Positions 38,201 to 49,740 of a DNA stretch of 64,000 nucleotides are shown one piece after another. The DNA is taken from assembly GCA_036936605.1 (NCBI GenBank), contig JAUPFV010000005.1:191206958-191270957 (forward strand), written 5' to 3'. The position numbers and the translations under genes were made by a program. The stretch's first letter is position 1. Each line of letters begins with the position of its first letter. The notes under the pieces are model-generated. The model saw only the letters and a program-made list of their open reading frames with translations. It did not search any database and had not been told where the DNA came from. The stretch comes from Limnanthes douglasii subsp. nivea. Lineage: Eukaryota > Streptophyta > Magnoliopsida > Brassicales > Limnanthaceae.

Positions 38201-40963
38201 TTATTCAGCTTCATCATCAGAGTCGTACTTATCAGAATCTTCCACATAAACATCTAATTTATCACACATAGACAAACTATGAAAAAGAATCTGGTCAGTT
38301 GGCACATACTTCCATAACTCCCCAAAAGACCGCTTAGAGAATGTATTATAAAACAATATTACCATATTTGACTCAATGGATTCATCCTTCTTATCCATCG
38401 ACTCCAATACTGTATCAGCATATGCGTATACAACATCAATTATGTCTTGTGTAGTACTTTCTTTGAGAGTGGTGATTTTATCTTCTTTCTTCTTAAAAAG
38501 ATCTTCCAACTTTTTATTTTCTTTGGATAAATGTTAAACGTTATCTTTATCCTGAGCCTGTTAGTCATTTAAGGAAGTGTTTTCTTTCTTAAAATCAGTA
38601 AACTTAGACTGCAGCTGATCATGATCGGATTTGGATTGAATTAGCCCTTTATTAAGGGTCTTCACTTCCTTACCCAAATTTTTTACCTTGTCTTTTTCTA
38701 CTCCGATGGAGTTCTTTAAACTTTGATTTTCATTTCAAAGGGAAGCAATATCCTTGAATTGAGATCTTACATGCCTCTCTAAGTCGAGCATTGGCCTTAC
38801 ATAGCCTAAAAATTCATACCTCAGTTCATCATGTTACTTTTTTCAAAGAACTCTTCATCGAATGTCACAACATTAGCAATGGTAATAGATTGAGGGAAAA
38901 CTTTGTCAAAATCTTCAAAGTTGAAGTTTCCTATGTCATCCAGTTGGTCATCACCTTTGAATGATGGTCTGTCAATAGTAGGAATTACTGGGGAGGGAGG
39001 ATCAATAGACGCTTCTTCTTGAGGAGGAACCTCTGTAAGAGAGATGGAAGAAAGGACTTCGGGTCAGAGTATGATTTCTGAACCATTGGCGGTTTTCTTC
39101 TTCTTCACTTCTTTTTTGCCACTTCCTTATTTATCCCTTTTTGGGCCTTTTTCTTCTTAACTGTTGTAGAGTTTGATGGTTCCTTAGTCTCCCCAACAAT
39201 GACTACAACAGCCTCCAACGGAGTTGCATCAATTTCATCTGGAGGTCCCATACTTTCTAATTAGGGAATAACTTGAGATAAACCATCTTTATTCTTTTTC
39301 TTCTTCTTAATCTTATCAAGATGACTGAGATCCCTATTCTTAGCCGGTAGAAAAAATTTGCCATCAGCTTCCTTAGTCCTATTAAAATTAACACAAGATT
39401 GGGGGAGGAGTGATGAAGTGTTCCTATAAAATCTCAAGGATCAGATTTGTTCACCATAGGTGGGCTCTCACCATGTTTCATTAAGTGAAACAATTGTGAA
39501 ATCTATTTGACCATTTTTAGTGGCCCATTGATTCAGCTTTGTGAAAGTCTTTTTCTCATATTTCAGATGTTGTGAAAATATCTTTGAGAACACTATAAAA
39601 CAAATCTGACGTAAGAACTATTAATATCAAGATATAGAAACAAAAGAAATTTTTTTAAAAGATATTTATCATACCTTATCCAATATCTTGTGAGTATACT
39701 CGGATTTCCTTTAGATGTGATATTTCTGTCATTTTCCTAAGAGTCTGTAATAAAAAGAAATTGAGTCCTCCAAAGCTTGTCAGCTTCCAGCAAGTCATTA
39801 AATACTTTATAGTCATTTCCCATATTAAAGTAATAAAATAGGATACGACCATTCTGGCACAAACTAGCCACATCAGCAAATTGTTAATGGGCATCATAAT
39901 TTTTGATAACCTTGAAGCTATGATGCTAGCTAGCATCATAAACCAGGCATCGAGGCTTAGTTAGCTTGGGCATAATTTTACCAAGTTGAAATACCTCATT
40001 ATTTCCAGCTCTAAGGAAAATTGGAGACCTCAATTAAGTACTTTGGTGTAAACCACTAATTCTCTTGCCTTGTAGTCTATCGGAGTTTCTTCGGGAATAG
40101 GAATCCTCATTTTGATTTATTCGGGAAACCCTCATTTTTTCTGAATCTTATCCAAATCGGTTGTATGAGAATGTACATATGATATATTTTGTAAAACTAG
40201 CAAATATTTGACACTAATATTAGTAAAACTGGGCCAACCCGCCCAACAAGACATTCAGAAAGTGGTTCAGATTCTGGTAAGACAATTTTACTTCTTTTTT
40301 CTTGTGATACTTTTTGGGTATCCCTAGTTTGATCCAATGTTTCTAAAGACATTTCTTCACCACTTTCATCCATTTTATTTTCCATCATTTGTGGTCTTGA
40401 CTATGTTGGATCACTAGGCTGAGTATCATGGTTATCTTTCTTAATACGAGGATGCTTAGTTGACGAAACTGTTTGATTTGTTTTTAAAATAAAATATGAA
40501 GGAAGTTTAGTTGTGATAGCTTCTACCATGATCAAATTTTGTTGTGGGAGATTGCTAGTATTAGTGGAAGTTTCAGTTGGCTTTTTCGTTTCCTCGCCTA
40601 ATGAGGGAGGTTTATTTTTAGTCTTAAAAATTCTGGTGAATCTACGATGAGTACTTTCCCCAACATCTGACCCCATGAGAATGAAGGTTGAGGGAGGTTT
40701 ACGACTACTGTCGGCTTTTGTTAAGGATTTCCTAGCTGATTGAACGGATTGGTCAATATTTGTTAGAGATGGATCATGGGGCTGGGTTTAGGAACGGTTG
40801 ATTGTCTATTAGATGAGGAACTTCTATATGGTTCTGGAATTTGAGTCATAAATACTTCACTTGGTGAAGCATGTAATCTGGCAGCGATTATTTCTTGCTT
40901 TTTTTCTTCTTCCAAGTCGGACAGATTGAGCCGACCTCCTTTGATTAATGTTGTCCTCACCAT
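38201..40963 (-). pseudogene. Antisense extra ORF of element B
   Basis: Starts with ATG at 40963 (MVRTTLIKGGRLNLSDLEEE), 443 bases from the 3' LTR, and runs against pol to DDEAE and a stop at 38201. One frameshift near 40770 and a TAG at about 40398 interrupt the first 255 codons. Farther on the frame is more broken. The part near 39870-39760 reads GRILFYYFNMGNDYKVF and then LWRTQFLFITD, which resembles the aromatic-rich middle of plant proteins called putative gypsy-type transposon; this link is tentative. The C-terminal part (38509-38201) is Lys/Glu-rich and acidic. Antisense ORFs here are known in Tat-lineage elements; their role is unknown. Confidence 0.65.
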
Positions 40964-41368
40964 AAATATACAAACTTTGAAGAATACTAGAAGAACGACT
41001 TACAAAGTAAGAGACATATAGTTTGAAAGTTAGGTCTTTTCTCTATCTAGAATTGTAGATTAAACTATTTCTCACTCTGGAAATAGAAACAATGAAAAAA
41101 TACCTTTATATGGGTAAGGAATACGCACTTGAGTGTTTTACTAGAGAAGATTAACCAACAACAATAATTAGAGAAGACTAATAAATAATGTTATTTTCCC
41201 TTTTTGGAAATGAATATAATTACCAAGGGTAAAACCGTTCAGTATGTCCAATGACTACATGACACGTGTCTTGAAAAAGGTAACCATGTTAAAGTCGTGA
41301 CCTTTTAATAAAAGTAGATTTAGTAACATCTTTCGGACACAATTCGGAAATCATTTACAATGTTAGCT

Positions 41369-41405
41369 CTCCCGAAATGCTTCGGGAGGATCTAAGGGGG
41401 CTAGA
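41369..41405 (+). promoter_or_regulatory. Hairpin and polypurine tract before the 3' LTR of element B
   Basis: CTCCCGAA (41369-41376), a loop ATGC and TTCGGGAG (41381-41388) form a perfect 8-bp stem. The purine-rich ggatctaagggggctaga follows directly and abuts the LTR at 41406. Polypurine tracts prime plus-strand DNA synthesis in LTR elements. Confidence 0.75.
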
Positions 41406-41782
41406 TGATAAGGTCAGATTATGTTGGAGGATAGAAGGTGTAAAGTGGGTCAAATTTCGCTTTTAGGGGCAGTTCGGACCAAATAACTTAATTCAATGAA
41501 TAAGCAATATGCTTAATGACTCAGCTAGGTGCCTAATACCTTTGCTTATGCGCTTGGGGGCTCGTGAGATTGACCCAAACATATGACCCGACCTAAATGG
41601 AAAATGGATCTGAAAAGAGTATAAATAGTTCAACAAACAACATTAAATGGGTTGAACTTGTCTCTCTCTCTCTCTATTATATACAAGAAGTTATTTTCTC
41701 TGTCTACCTCTTATTAAGGATTTAATACCACACAAACCCAATAACTTTTAAACTACCCTTAGATCATATTTTACCTTCACCA
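41406..41782 (+). repeat. 3' LTR of element B
   Basis: 377 bases, TGATAAGGTC to CTTCACCA. Collinear with the 5' LTR, including cagctaggt.cctaata, gggggctc.tgagattgaccc and the (TC)n run at 41661-41675. Followed by the target duplication gaaat. Confidence 0.92.
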
Positions 41783-43000
41783 GAAATAACCAAGGCTTGT
41801 GAGCATGGTTCAAACTAGTGTCCCTAACATGATATATCTTGACTCAATCTATAAATTTTGGCCTCCCAAATTCCAACACCAATGCGAAATATGAAACTAT
41901 TATTGTAGGTTTGGCTAATAAACATTTGTGGAGCCAAGCAAGTCTAACTCTTCACAAACTCACAATTGGTGCTCAGTCAAGCTTTAATCCAACCAAAGTA
42001 AAAAAAACAATATCATCTAGTACCTCAAGTTACTTTTACGACACACGATTTTATTGACCAAGTTGATTTTGAGAAAGTACCGAGAGCATCAAATGATGAC
42101 GATCATACTTTTAGATTTTTAACTTTTTTAGCAACAACACTAATTATTATTATCATTATCTAAGAGAATACTTCCATTATCCTCCCAAGAACATTATACA
42201 CAGTCTCGACTTCAGGATTCATGGTAATTTAAGGGGAGGGGAATAAGAATAAGATTGAAAAAACCATATTAAAGGTGTTTGGTTGAAGGAAGACATCCTA
42301 AGAAGACCAAAGAAAAATGAATTAAAATAAAGTTGTAAGGTTCATACGGATATCTTACACATTATTACAAACAGAGGCTAACTAAAACTTTGCTCCACTG
42401 TCTCGACACTCATGAAGTGGCTTTTGTGATTGAGGAACTCCATATTGGAGAGTTTCCAATATGATTACTAGGTGTTGCATATAAGAATTCTACTTTATGG
42501 ATACTTCTCACCAACAATAATGAAATATGCAAAAGGTAAAATCAAGCACTATGACACTTTTCAACATTTCCCAAATTCAATCCAAGTTTCGGTTGTTTTA
42601 TTGTAAACAATAAATGAGGCAAAAAAATTATTGACAAGGCCTTGACATTTTAGGCCCTTTCTAAAAGCATTAGGAGAAAAAAATTGTTTGCTTGTAATTA
42701 TTGACTACTTTTCAAATGGGTAGAGGCACAACCATTTGGTATAAATCACTAGTAAATTAGGTCATGGAATTTCTGAGATCAAATATCATTTAATGATACC
42801 AAAAGCCATCATAACAAAAAGTATCAAACAACGTTTTTCATCTTTTTTTCATCCACATGCAAATAGAAAAGTGGAGGTTACTACATATCAACATTAGTTG
42901 GCATTAAGAAAATGTTGGAAAGAGTTGTAGGAAAGTGACCAAACGTTTTGCACGAAGGTTTATGCTACTAACAATAATGAAATATGTAAATAGTAAAATG
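41783..43000 (+). pseudogene. Right part of old Ty3/gypsy element C (RNase H and integrase)
   Basis: Directly after element B, SINFGLPNSNTNAKYETIIV (41842-41902) is the middle of an RNase H domain whose beginning lies before 31182. Integrase remnants follow at 42640-42960, with LVIIDYF near 42690 and matches to the HPHANRKVEVT type near 42851. Broken by stops throughout. This is the interrupted continuation of 28690-31182. Confidence 0.7.
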
Positions 43001-43960
43001 AAGAACTATGCTACTAATTTTTAAATCTCATTGGTTTCTTACTGGTCTAATAGAATGTTGCACGAACTTAATTAACTATACTTCAACAATTACTCACATC
43101 TATAGGGAGCAGAACATAGTTGTGACTGGTTAGCAAAGTGAAATCTAAATGTAAACAAAAGCTTGATATCATTCCTACAGATATATCAAGTTATCTCAAA
43201 GCCATTGGATTGCTCGATAGTTTGGAATAAGCCTCAGTCATAGACTCAATCAATCATTAAAGAAATCGAAGTTTATTTATCTATCATTCTTTTTTGTTAT
43301 AATCATTTTATATACGATTAACTAACCTTTTTAAGCAAAATATTACTTCTGGCTTTATTTTTATTTTTATTCAGGAAATCTTCTCTCACTCTTATCACAA
43401 CAACTCTCTCTCTTTGAGCTCTGTTTTCTGACTTAAAAACAATCTCTCGTTCGTGCATTTCGTTCTCTCTTGACGGATTATCTTCTTTCCAACCTTCTCA
43501 AATCCACCTTCAAACATCTTACAAATCATAAAGTCTATAATTCTTCAAACTTTTAGATCTTTTCAAATTGTCTCCTTTCCGATTTTTACCTAGATTGTCT
43601 TTTCAATCCCAACAAACCATACATAGCTCTCTTAAATCCTCTCCGATCTCTTTCTTCTTGATTGTATTTCTAATTTCGAGCAAATTTTAGTTTTTACGTA
43701 TCGCCATGTATTTCGTTAATGTTTTCTAACCTTTCTTGTTTTCTCTAGAACTTTTTAAGTACCGTTTATCAAATGAAATAAATTTTAGGTTTGACAAAAG
43801 AAAAAAAATTAAATCGTTAAAATAAATTCAAAACAATTCTTTTAAAAAAATAAAAATGAAATCATATTAAATATAAGATTTTAAGGAGCAGTATTAATTA
43901 ATAAAAAAAATATTAACTAACAATGACGGAATGACCTGTGTCCAAAACTGAATCCCGACC
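43001..43960. other. End of retroelement DNA and upstream region of EB1C
   Basis: To about 43290 decayed, unassigned sequence. 43370-43680 is rich in TC runs (ctctctctct, ttctttcttc) and then AT-rich to 43915. No gene was seen. Confidence 0.35.
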
Positions 43961-43970
43961 GATGTGAGAT

Positions 43971-44046
43971 TGGGCTATTAAAGTTTTAGGCTTTGGTACT
44001 TAAACCCGGGGCAGCACACAACAAATTCGGATCCTAGAAACCCTAA
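43971..44046 (+). promoter_or_regulatory. Site II and telo-box motifs upstream of EB1C
   Basis: A Site II-like TGGGCT at 43971-43976 and a telo-box AAACCCTAA at 44038-44046 lie about 215 and 150 bases before the EB1C start. The pair is common in promoters of plant genes active in dividing cells, which fits a mitotic gene. The transcription start was not mapped. Confidence 0.45.
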
Positions 44047-44186
44047 CAGTTCAAAATTGAAAAATCCCGCTCTCTCTTTATATCGTTGTCAATAGAGACG
44101 TTTGAGAGAAAAATCACCTTTCTCGTTTTTCCTCTACATATTTCAAATCCGAAAAGTACAACATAAAAAAGATCGAGAGATCAAAA

Positions 44187-46286
44187 ATGGCGACGAACAT
44201 CGGAATGATGGATGGTGCTTATTTTGTTGGAAGAACTGAGATTCTCGCTTGGATCAACTCCACTCTCAGGCTTAATCTCTCTAAAGTAGAAGAGGTTCGT
44301 TTTCGTCTTCCAAACCCTAATTTCTCGATTTTTTTTTCAATCAATATTGCCGGTCATGGTTTTGATTGTTGGATCTGTGTATCGCAGGCATGTTCCGGTG
44401 CGGTTCACTGTCAGCTTATGGATGTGGCTCATCCAGGGATGGTGCCGATGCACAAGGTCAATTTCGATGCCAAAAGCGAGTACGAAATGATCCAGAATTA
44501 CAAGGTTCTTCAAGATGTGTTTAACAAACTCAAAATCACCAAGGTCAGTTTATAACTTCGATATCTCGGAATCGGACTTTTGTCTAGTAGAAATCTGAAT
44601 TTTGGGATTCATTTCACTTCTTTAGCACATAGAAGTGAGTAAGCTTGTGAAAGGAAGACCGCTTGACAACTTGGAGTTTATGCAATGGATGAAGAGATAC
44701 ATTGACTCCGTTAATGGTGGAAGTCAACAGAGGTAAGTTTGACACTTCGATTTTCATTTTCATGCTTCTGAATTCTATAGATCCTTAGATCTTTGGTTTA
44801 TTTGCGTACATGTGCTCTGATTCTTTGTTTCCGTGGATCTGATTAGATAACTGCAAGTATTATGAGCCTCTTTTACTTATTGAATTCATCCTTGTTGATG
44901 TTTGTATGTTGGTTAACTGAATTGCTTGGTGATTCGTCCTCAGGCTAGGCTTGTATATCCCTAAAGATAAACATGTAGGTCTAGCAAATTGAATTCTGTG
45001 AGTGGAAGAACTTTGGATTTAGTGTATTGATTGGAGTAGCCACTAGAACCTGCCATTTAGTGGCTACTAAAGTCATTGATGAAAAGTATCCTTAATTCTT
45101 TTGTCCTTCCATAAGTTGCAAACCTCAGGCTAGGCTTGTATATCTCTTAAGATAAACATGTAGGTCTAGCAAACTGAATTCTGTAAGTGGGAGAACTTTG
45201 GACTCAGTGTATTGATTGGAGCAGCGACTAGAACCTGCAATTTAGTGGCTACTAAAGTCATAGATGAAAAGGATCCTTAATTCTTTTGTCCTTCCATAAG
45301 TTGCAAACCTCAGGCTAGGCTTGTTTCTATTGTCGAATTTAAGTTTCTATACCATTCTATTCGGTTCATAGTACATGTGGATAGTTGATTGGTAGTGTGG
45401 CTCTTGAGGTGCTAATTTTGTGTATTTGTTAGATCCTGCTGTAGTTCATATAAAAGTTGTCTGGCAGATTTTTTATTCTGTTTTAATGCGATGATTAGTT
45501 ATAATCCTTTGGAAAGAAGAGAGGCTTGTAAAGGAGGAAAAGAAGCTAGCAAGAAGGCTGCGTCAGCACAAACTTCAACCAAGGGTACATCTGCTGCACC
45601 TAGACCTCATTCTTCTCACGGTGCCCGAAAGAGCCATGATGGACCATCTATAAATAATGCAAGTCATTCTGTTAAGTCTTCTTCGAGGCCAGCTAGCCCA
45701 GTTCCTGCATATGATGAACAGGTACTGTCATACGAATAAATCTTAAGCATATCAAGAATCTTGATTCAAGATTATTATTAAGACTCTAATACACTTTGGA
45801 CCTCTTGCAGATTACAGAACTGAAGCTTTCTGTTGATAGTCTTGAGAAGGAGAGAGATTACTATTTTTCGAAGTTGAGAGATATCGAGATTATTTGTCAG
45901 AGTCCTGGAATCGATAACATGCCGGTAATTGTTTGTTTTCATGAGACTCGATTGAAGTCATGTTACGATACAATAACTCACATAACACTTGTTATGCTTT
46001 ACAGGTTGTTGGAGCCATTCAAAAAATTCTATATGCCACAGAAAACAACGCATCAGTTGTGGCAGAAGCACAAGCTATGATGGCTCTTCACCAGGAAGCA
46101 GGAGGAGGGCTCTTGAGTCCTATAGAAGAAGGGTCAGAAGAGAAAATGAATCGTGAAGTCCAAAAGAGAAAGAATATTCTAAATGTTGATATTGATACAG
46201 CTGGTGTCACAACATCATCGCCAAGGCAAAGGCTTTCGGATTCTTCAGATGTTCATTGCAGTGGGTCACCGCTGATGACCTTCTGA
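44187..46286 (+). CDS. EB1C: Microtubule end-binding protein EB1C
   Basis: Six exons: 44187-44294, 44388-44543, 44626-44732, 45499-45721, 45811-45924 and 46005-46286, all GT-AG and in phase, giving 329 residues, the same length as I recall for Arabidopsis EB1C. The calponin-homology domain (about 1-115, [16 protein letters not shown] through [16 protein letters not shown]) binds microtubule plus ends. A basic Ser/Ala-rich linker (about 124-198) follows, then the EB1 coiled coil and EB-homology part (about 199-262, with [13 protein letters not shown]). The tail has VQKRKN and [17 protein letters not shown]. The tail lacks the acidic EEY-type end of EB1A/B and has the KRK and SPRQRLSD blocks typical of EB1C, which is nuclear in interphase and acts on the spindle. 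Intron 3 carries a tandem duplication. Confidence 0.96.
44938..45328. repeat. 185-bp tandem duplication in EB1C intron 3
   Basis: cctcaggctaggcttgtata begins at 44938 and again at 45123, and a third, truncated copy (cctcaggctaggcttgt) begins at 45308. Both full copies contain gataaacatgtaggtctagc and taaagtcat.gatgaaaag. The repeat is wholly intronic and does not touch the splice sites. Confidence 0.9.
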
Positions 46287-46715
46287 TTCTTCGGTTTCCT
46301 TTTCTAAAGTCCTGTGTGTCGTTTTGAACAGTAGTATGGTGACGAATAATTTTTTGTCTGAATATTGAACAAACGTTTCCTTCTACTTTAGAAGGTTGTA
46401 ATATGAGTGTATTGTTTCAGGTTTCAGTTCATATAATATCGTTTATGCTTTATGTGCAGAGTGTTTATATTCTCTTTTGTCTGATGATAATTTTTATTTA
46501 TTTTTGGCATTTTTACTGCTATGAGATATTTATAGCCATTTTACAATTGTCTTATTTAAGGACCCTGATTCTAAGGTAAACCAGTTGATTTCTCAAGAGC
46601 TCACGACCATGGGTACTTCTGAGAAGCAAAACAAAAAATTATATACGATAAACTACAATTTTAAATTTTACATTAATTTATTGTGATCTTCTATTTGATT
46701 ATTGCCGCTTTCAAG

Positions 46716-47030
46716 ATGAATACTCAAGCTAAGAAGGTATAATGTACCTCGTTTTACCACCTTATTGTTTGTTTTCTTTGGAATTGTGTTTCATCTTTTT
46801 CTTGTTTTTCGATTTAGTCTGATGCTATAGAAGAAGAGACGAGAACGGTGAAAACAACGCAGTTCGTATCATCGGCAGGACAACCTGTAGAACAGAAGAA
46901 TGTCCATGTGACACACCAGCCCCATCCCACCCACACGAGCGGCGGCGTCTTGAATGGTGCCGCGGCTGCTTTGTCTTCCACTCTTGAAACGGCTAAGGAT
47001 GTTATCAACAAGGACCCATCTGCTTACTGA
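46716..47030 (+). CDS. Small protein of unknown function (77 residues)
   Basis: Two exons, 46716-46736 (MNTQAKK) and 46818-47030, joined across an 81-base GT-AG intron in phase 0. The product is hydrophilic and has Thr, Val and His patches (VEQKNVHVTHQPHPTHTSGG). An Ala/Leu-rich, probably amphipathic helix follows (GAAAALSSTLETAKDVI) and the end is DPSAY. There is no signal peptide or clear membrane span. It lies 430 bases after EB1C and 346 before the ARF start, on the same strand. I do not recognise the family. The start is uncertain because the ATG directly follows ctttcaag, which could itself be a splice acceptor, so an upstream exon is possible. Confidence 0.65.
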
Positions 47031-47240
47031 AACTTGTTTGAATGTTTTATAAAGTGAAGCAACGTTGTTATTAAGTCTTTTAGGAATTCCATGTAAGCCC
47101 ACTAATTTTATTTATGTATGTATGCTTGAAGATGAATCGTTGTATAAAATATAGAAATCCAGAAAGTGAACAAAAGTTGTATTCTTTTAGAATCTCAATT
47201 GGAATCCTATTCTATTTCTCTTTATGCCTTCAAATCGTAA

Positions 47241-48744
<1,504 letters not shown>

Positions 48745-49202
48745 CCCAACCTCAGCCACCAACAACACTTGTAGTATTATTCTGTGTGGATCTTGAAGCA
48801 GCTATCTTTGCCTGGACTTCTATAAAGACAATAAACTTGTACCTGTTACAAATAACATATATGATTTGTATTATGCCTTCTATACAAGAAGATGTTTATA
48901 GTAGTTAACTATCAAACTTTCAACCCATTCTTTACAATCTCATATGGTACACCATAGAATTGAGTTCATAAGCAACAACCCTATGATATGATACGATCAT
49001 ATAAAACAATTACAGGATCGTATGAACCGGTCTAGAACATAGTTGCTTTACTTCAACATGTTAGAGCATTAGTCTTGTCCAAACACTAATGTCGGACGCA
49101 CCCGTCAAAATTAAGTTGTTGAAAAAAAAATGGTTGTATACGTCACCCGCCCATTATTTACGTCCACTGTTGTCGATGCACTCCGCGGACATTAGTTGTT
49201 GG
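48745..49202. other. ARF 3' flank and intergenic DNA
   Basis: The presumed 3' UTR reaches to about 48900. At 49060-49200 lies a stretch that may be part of a small transposon (agagcattagtcttgtcc near 49071, ggacattagttgtt near 49187). No gene was seen. Confidence 0.35.
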
Positions 49203-49740
49203 TAGGGCTGTTAAGTGGTTTCTGAGAACCTGATCGGAACGAACTTAGCAGTTCGATTCACAATTCAAATCTAGAAACAGAATCCGATAAAAAACCGAAG
49301 CAGTAATGGATTTGAAACCGAGCCAGACACCAAACCGAAGAACCAATTCATACCGAACCAATAATTGATTTGGAGCCGAGCCGGACACCAAACCAAACCA
49401 AACCAAACCAAAGCAGTAATGGGCAGTGACCGATTAAATAAAAAGGGAAAGATTTAACTTTTAAAATTTATTTTTATATAATTTATGTAAATATAAAAAA
49501 TAAAAAAAAAGTTTAATTTTCTTCCAAATGAGCCGACCGCCATATGGCTGACCGGCGATTACTAGCGATTCCGGTTTCATGCAGGTGAGTTCGGATAGAA
49601 CCGGAATCAAAGTTTAACGGTCTACTCCGCTTCCGAAAACCAGAGCGGAATGCTTTTTGTTCCGGTATGAACCAATAAACTTAACGGTCCGATCTCATCA
49701 AGATCCGAACCGAACCGAACCGAACCGGTGTAAACAACTA
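49203..49740. mobile_element. Possible hAT-like non-autonomous element rich in CCGAA motifs
   Basis: The left end TAGGGCTGTTAA and the right end (TAGTTGTTTACA on the other strand) match only loosely. Subterminal regions hold many CCGAACC and GAACCGA motifs, most densely at 49702-49727. No 8-bp target duplication is visible. Instead, ggacattagttgtt to the left and aacaactaaatgtc to the right form a wider inverted repeat. The class is uncertain. Confidence 0.4.

Larger units (their letters stand above)
31183..41782 (+). mobile_element. Ty3/gypsy LTR retrotransposon B (Tat-like), 10.6 kb
   Basis: Two LTRs (31183-31550 and 41406-41782) begin TGATA and end CACCA. The 5 bases gaaat stand directly before the first LTR (31178-31182) and after the second (41783-41787), a perfect target-site duplication. 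In order inside are a primer-binding-site region, gag, protease, reverse transcriptase, two RNase H regions, integrase, a tandem-repeat array, an antisense ORF and a polypurine tract. The LTRs differ at perhaps 15-20 percent of sites by eye, so the insertion is old, and the coding regions are broken. The second RNase H and the antisense ORF point to the Tat lineage. Confidence 0.92.

Noticed and set aside
31199..41782. LTR start at TGTTGGA (31199 and 41422)
   Set aside because: Starting 16 bases earlier at TGATA keeps the match, touches the polypurine tract and gives a perfect 5-bp target duplication (gaaat). The TGTTGGA start does neither.
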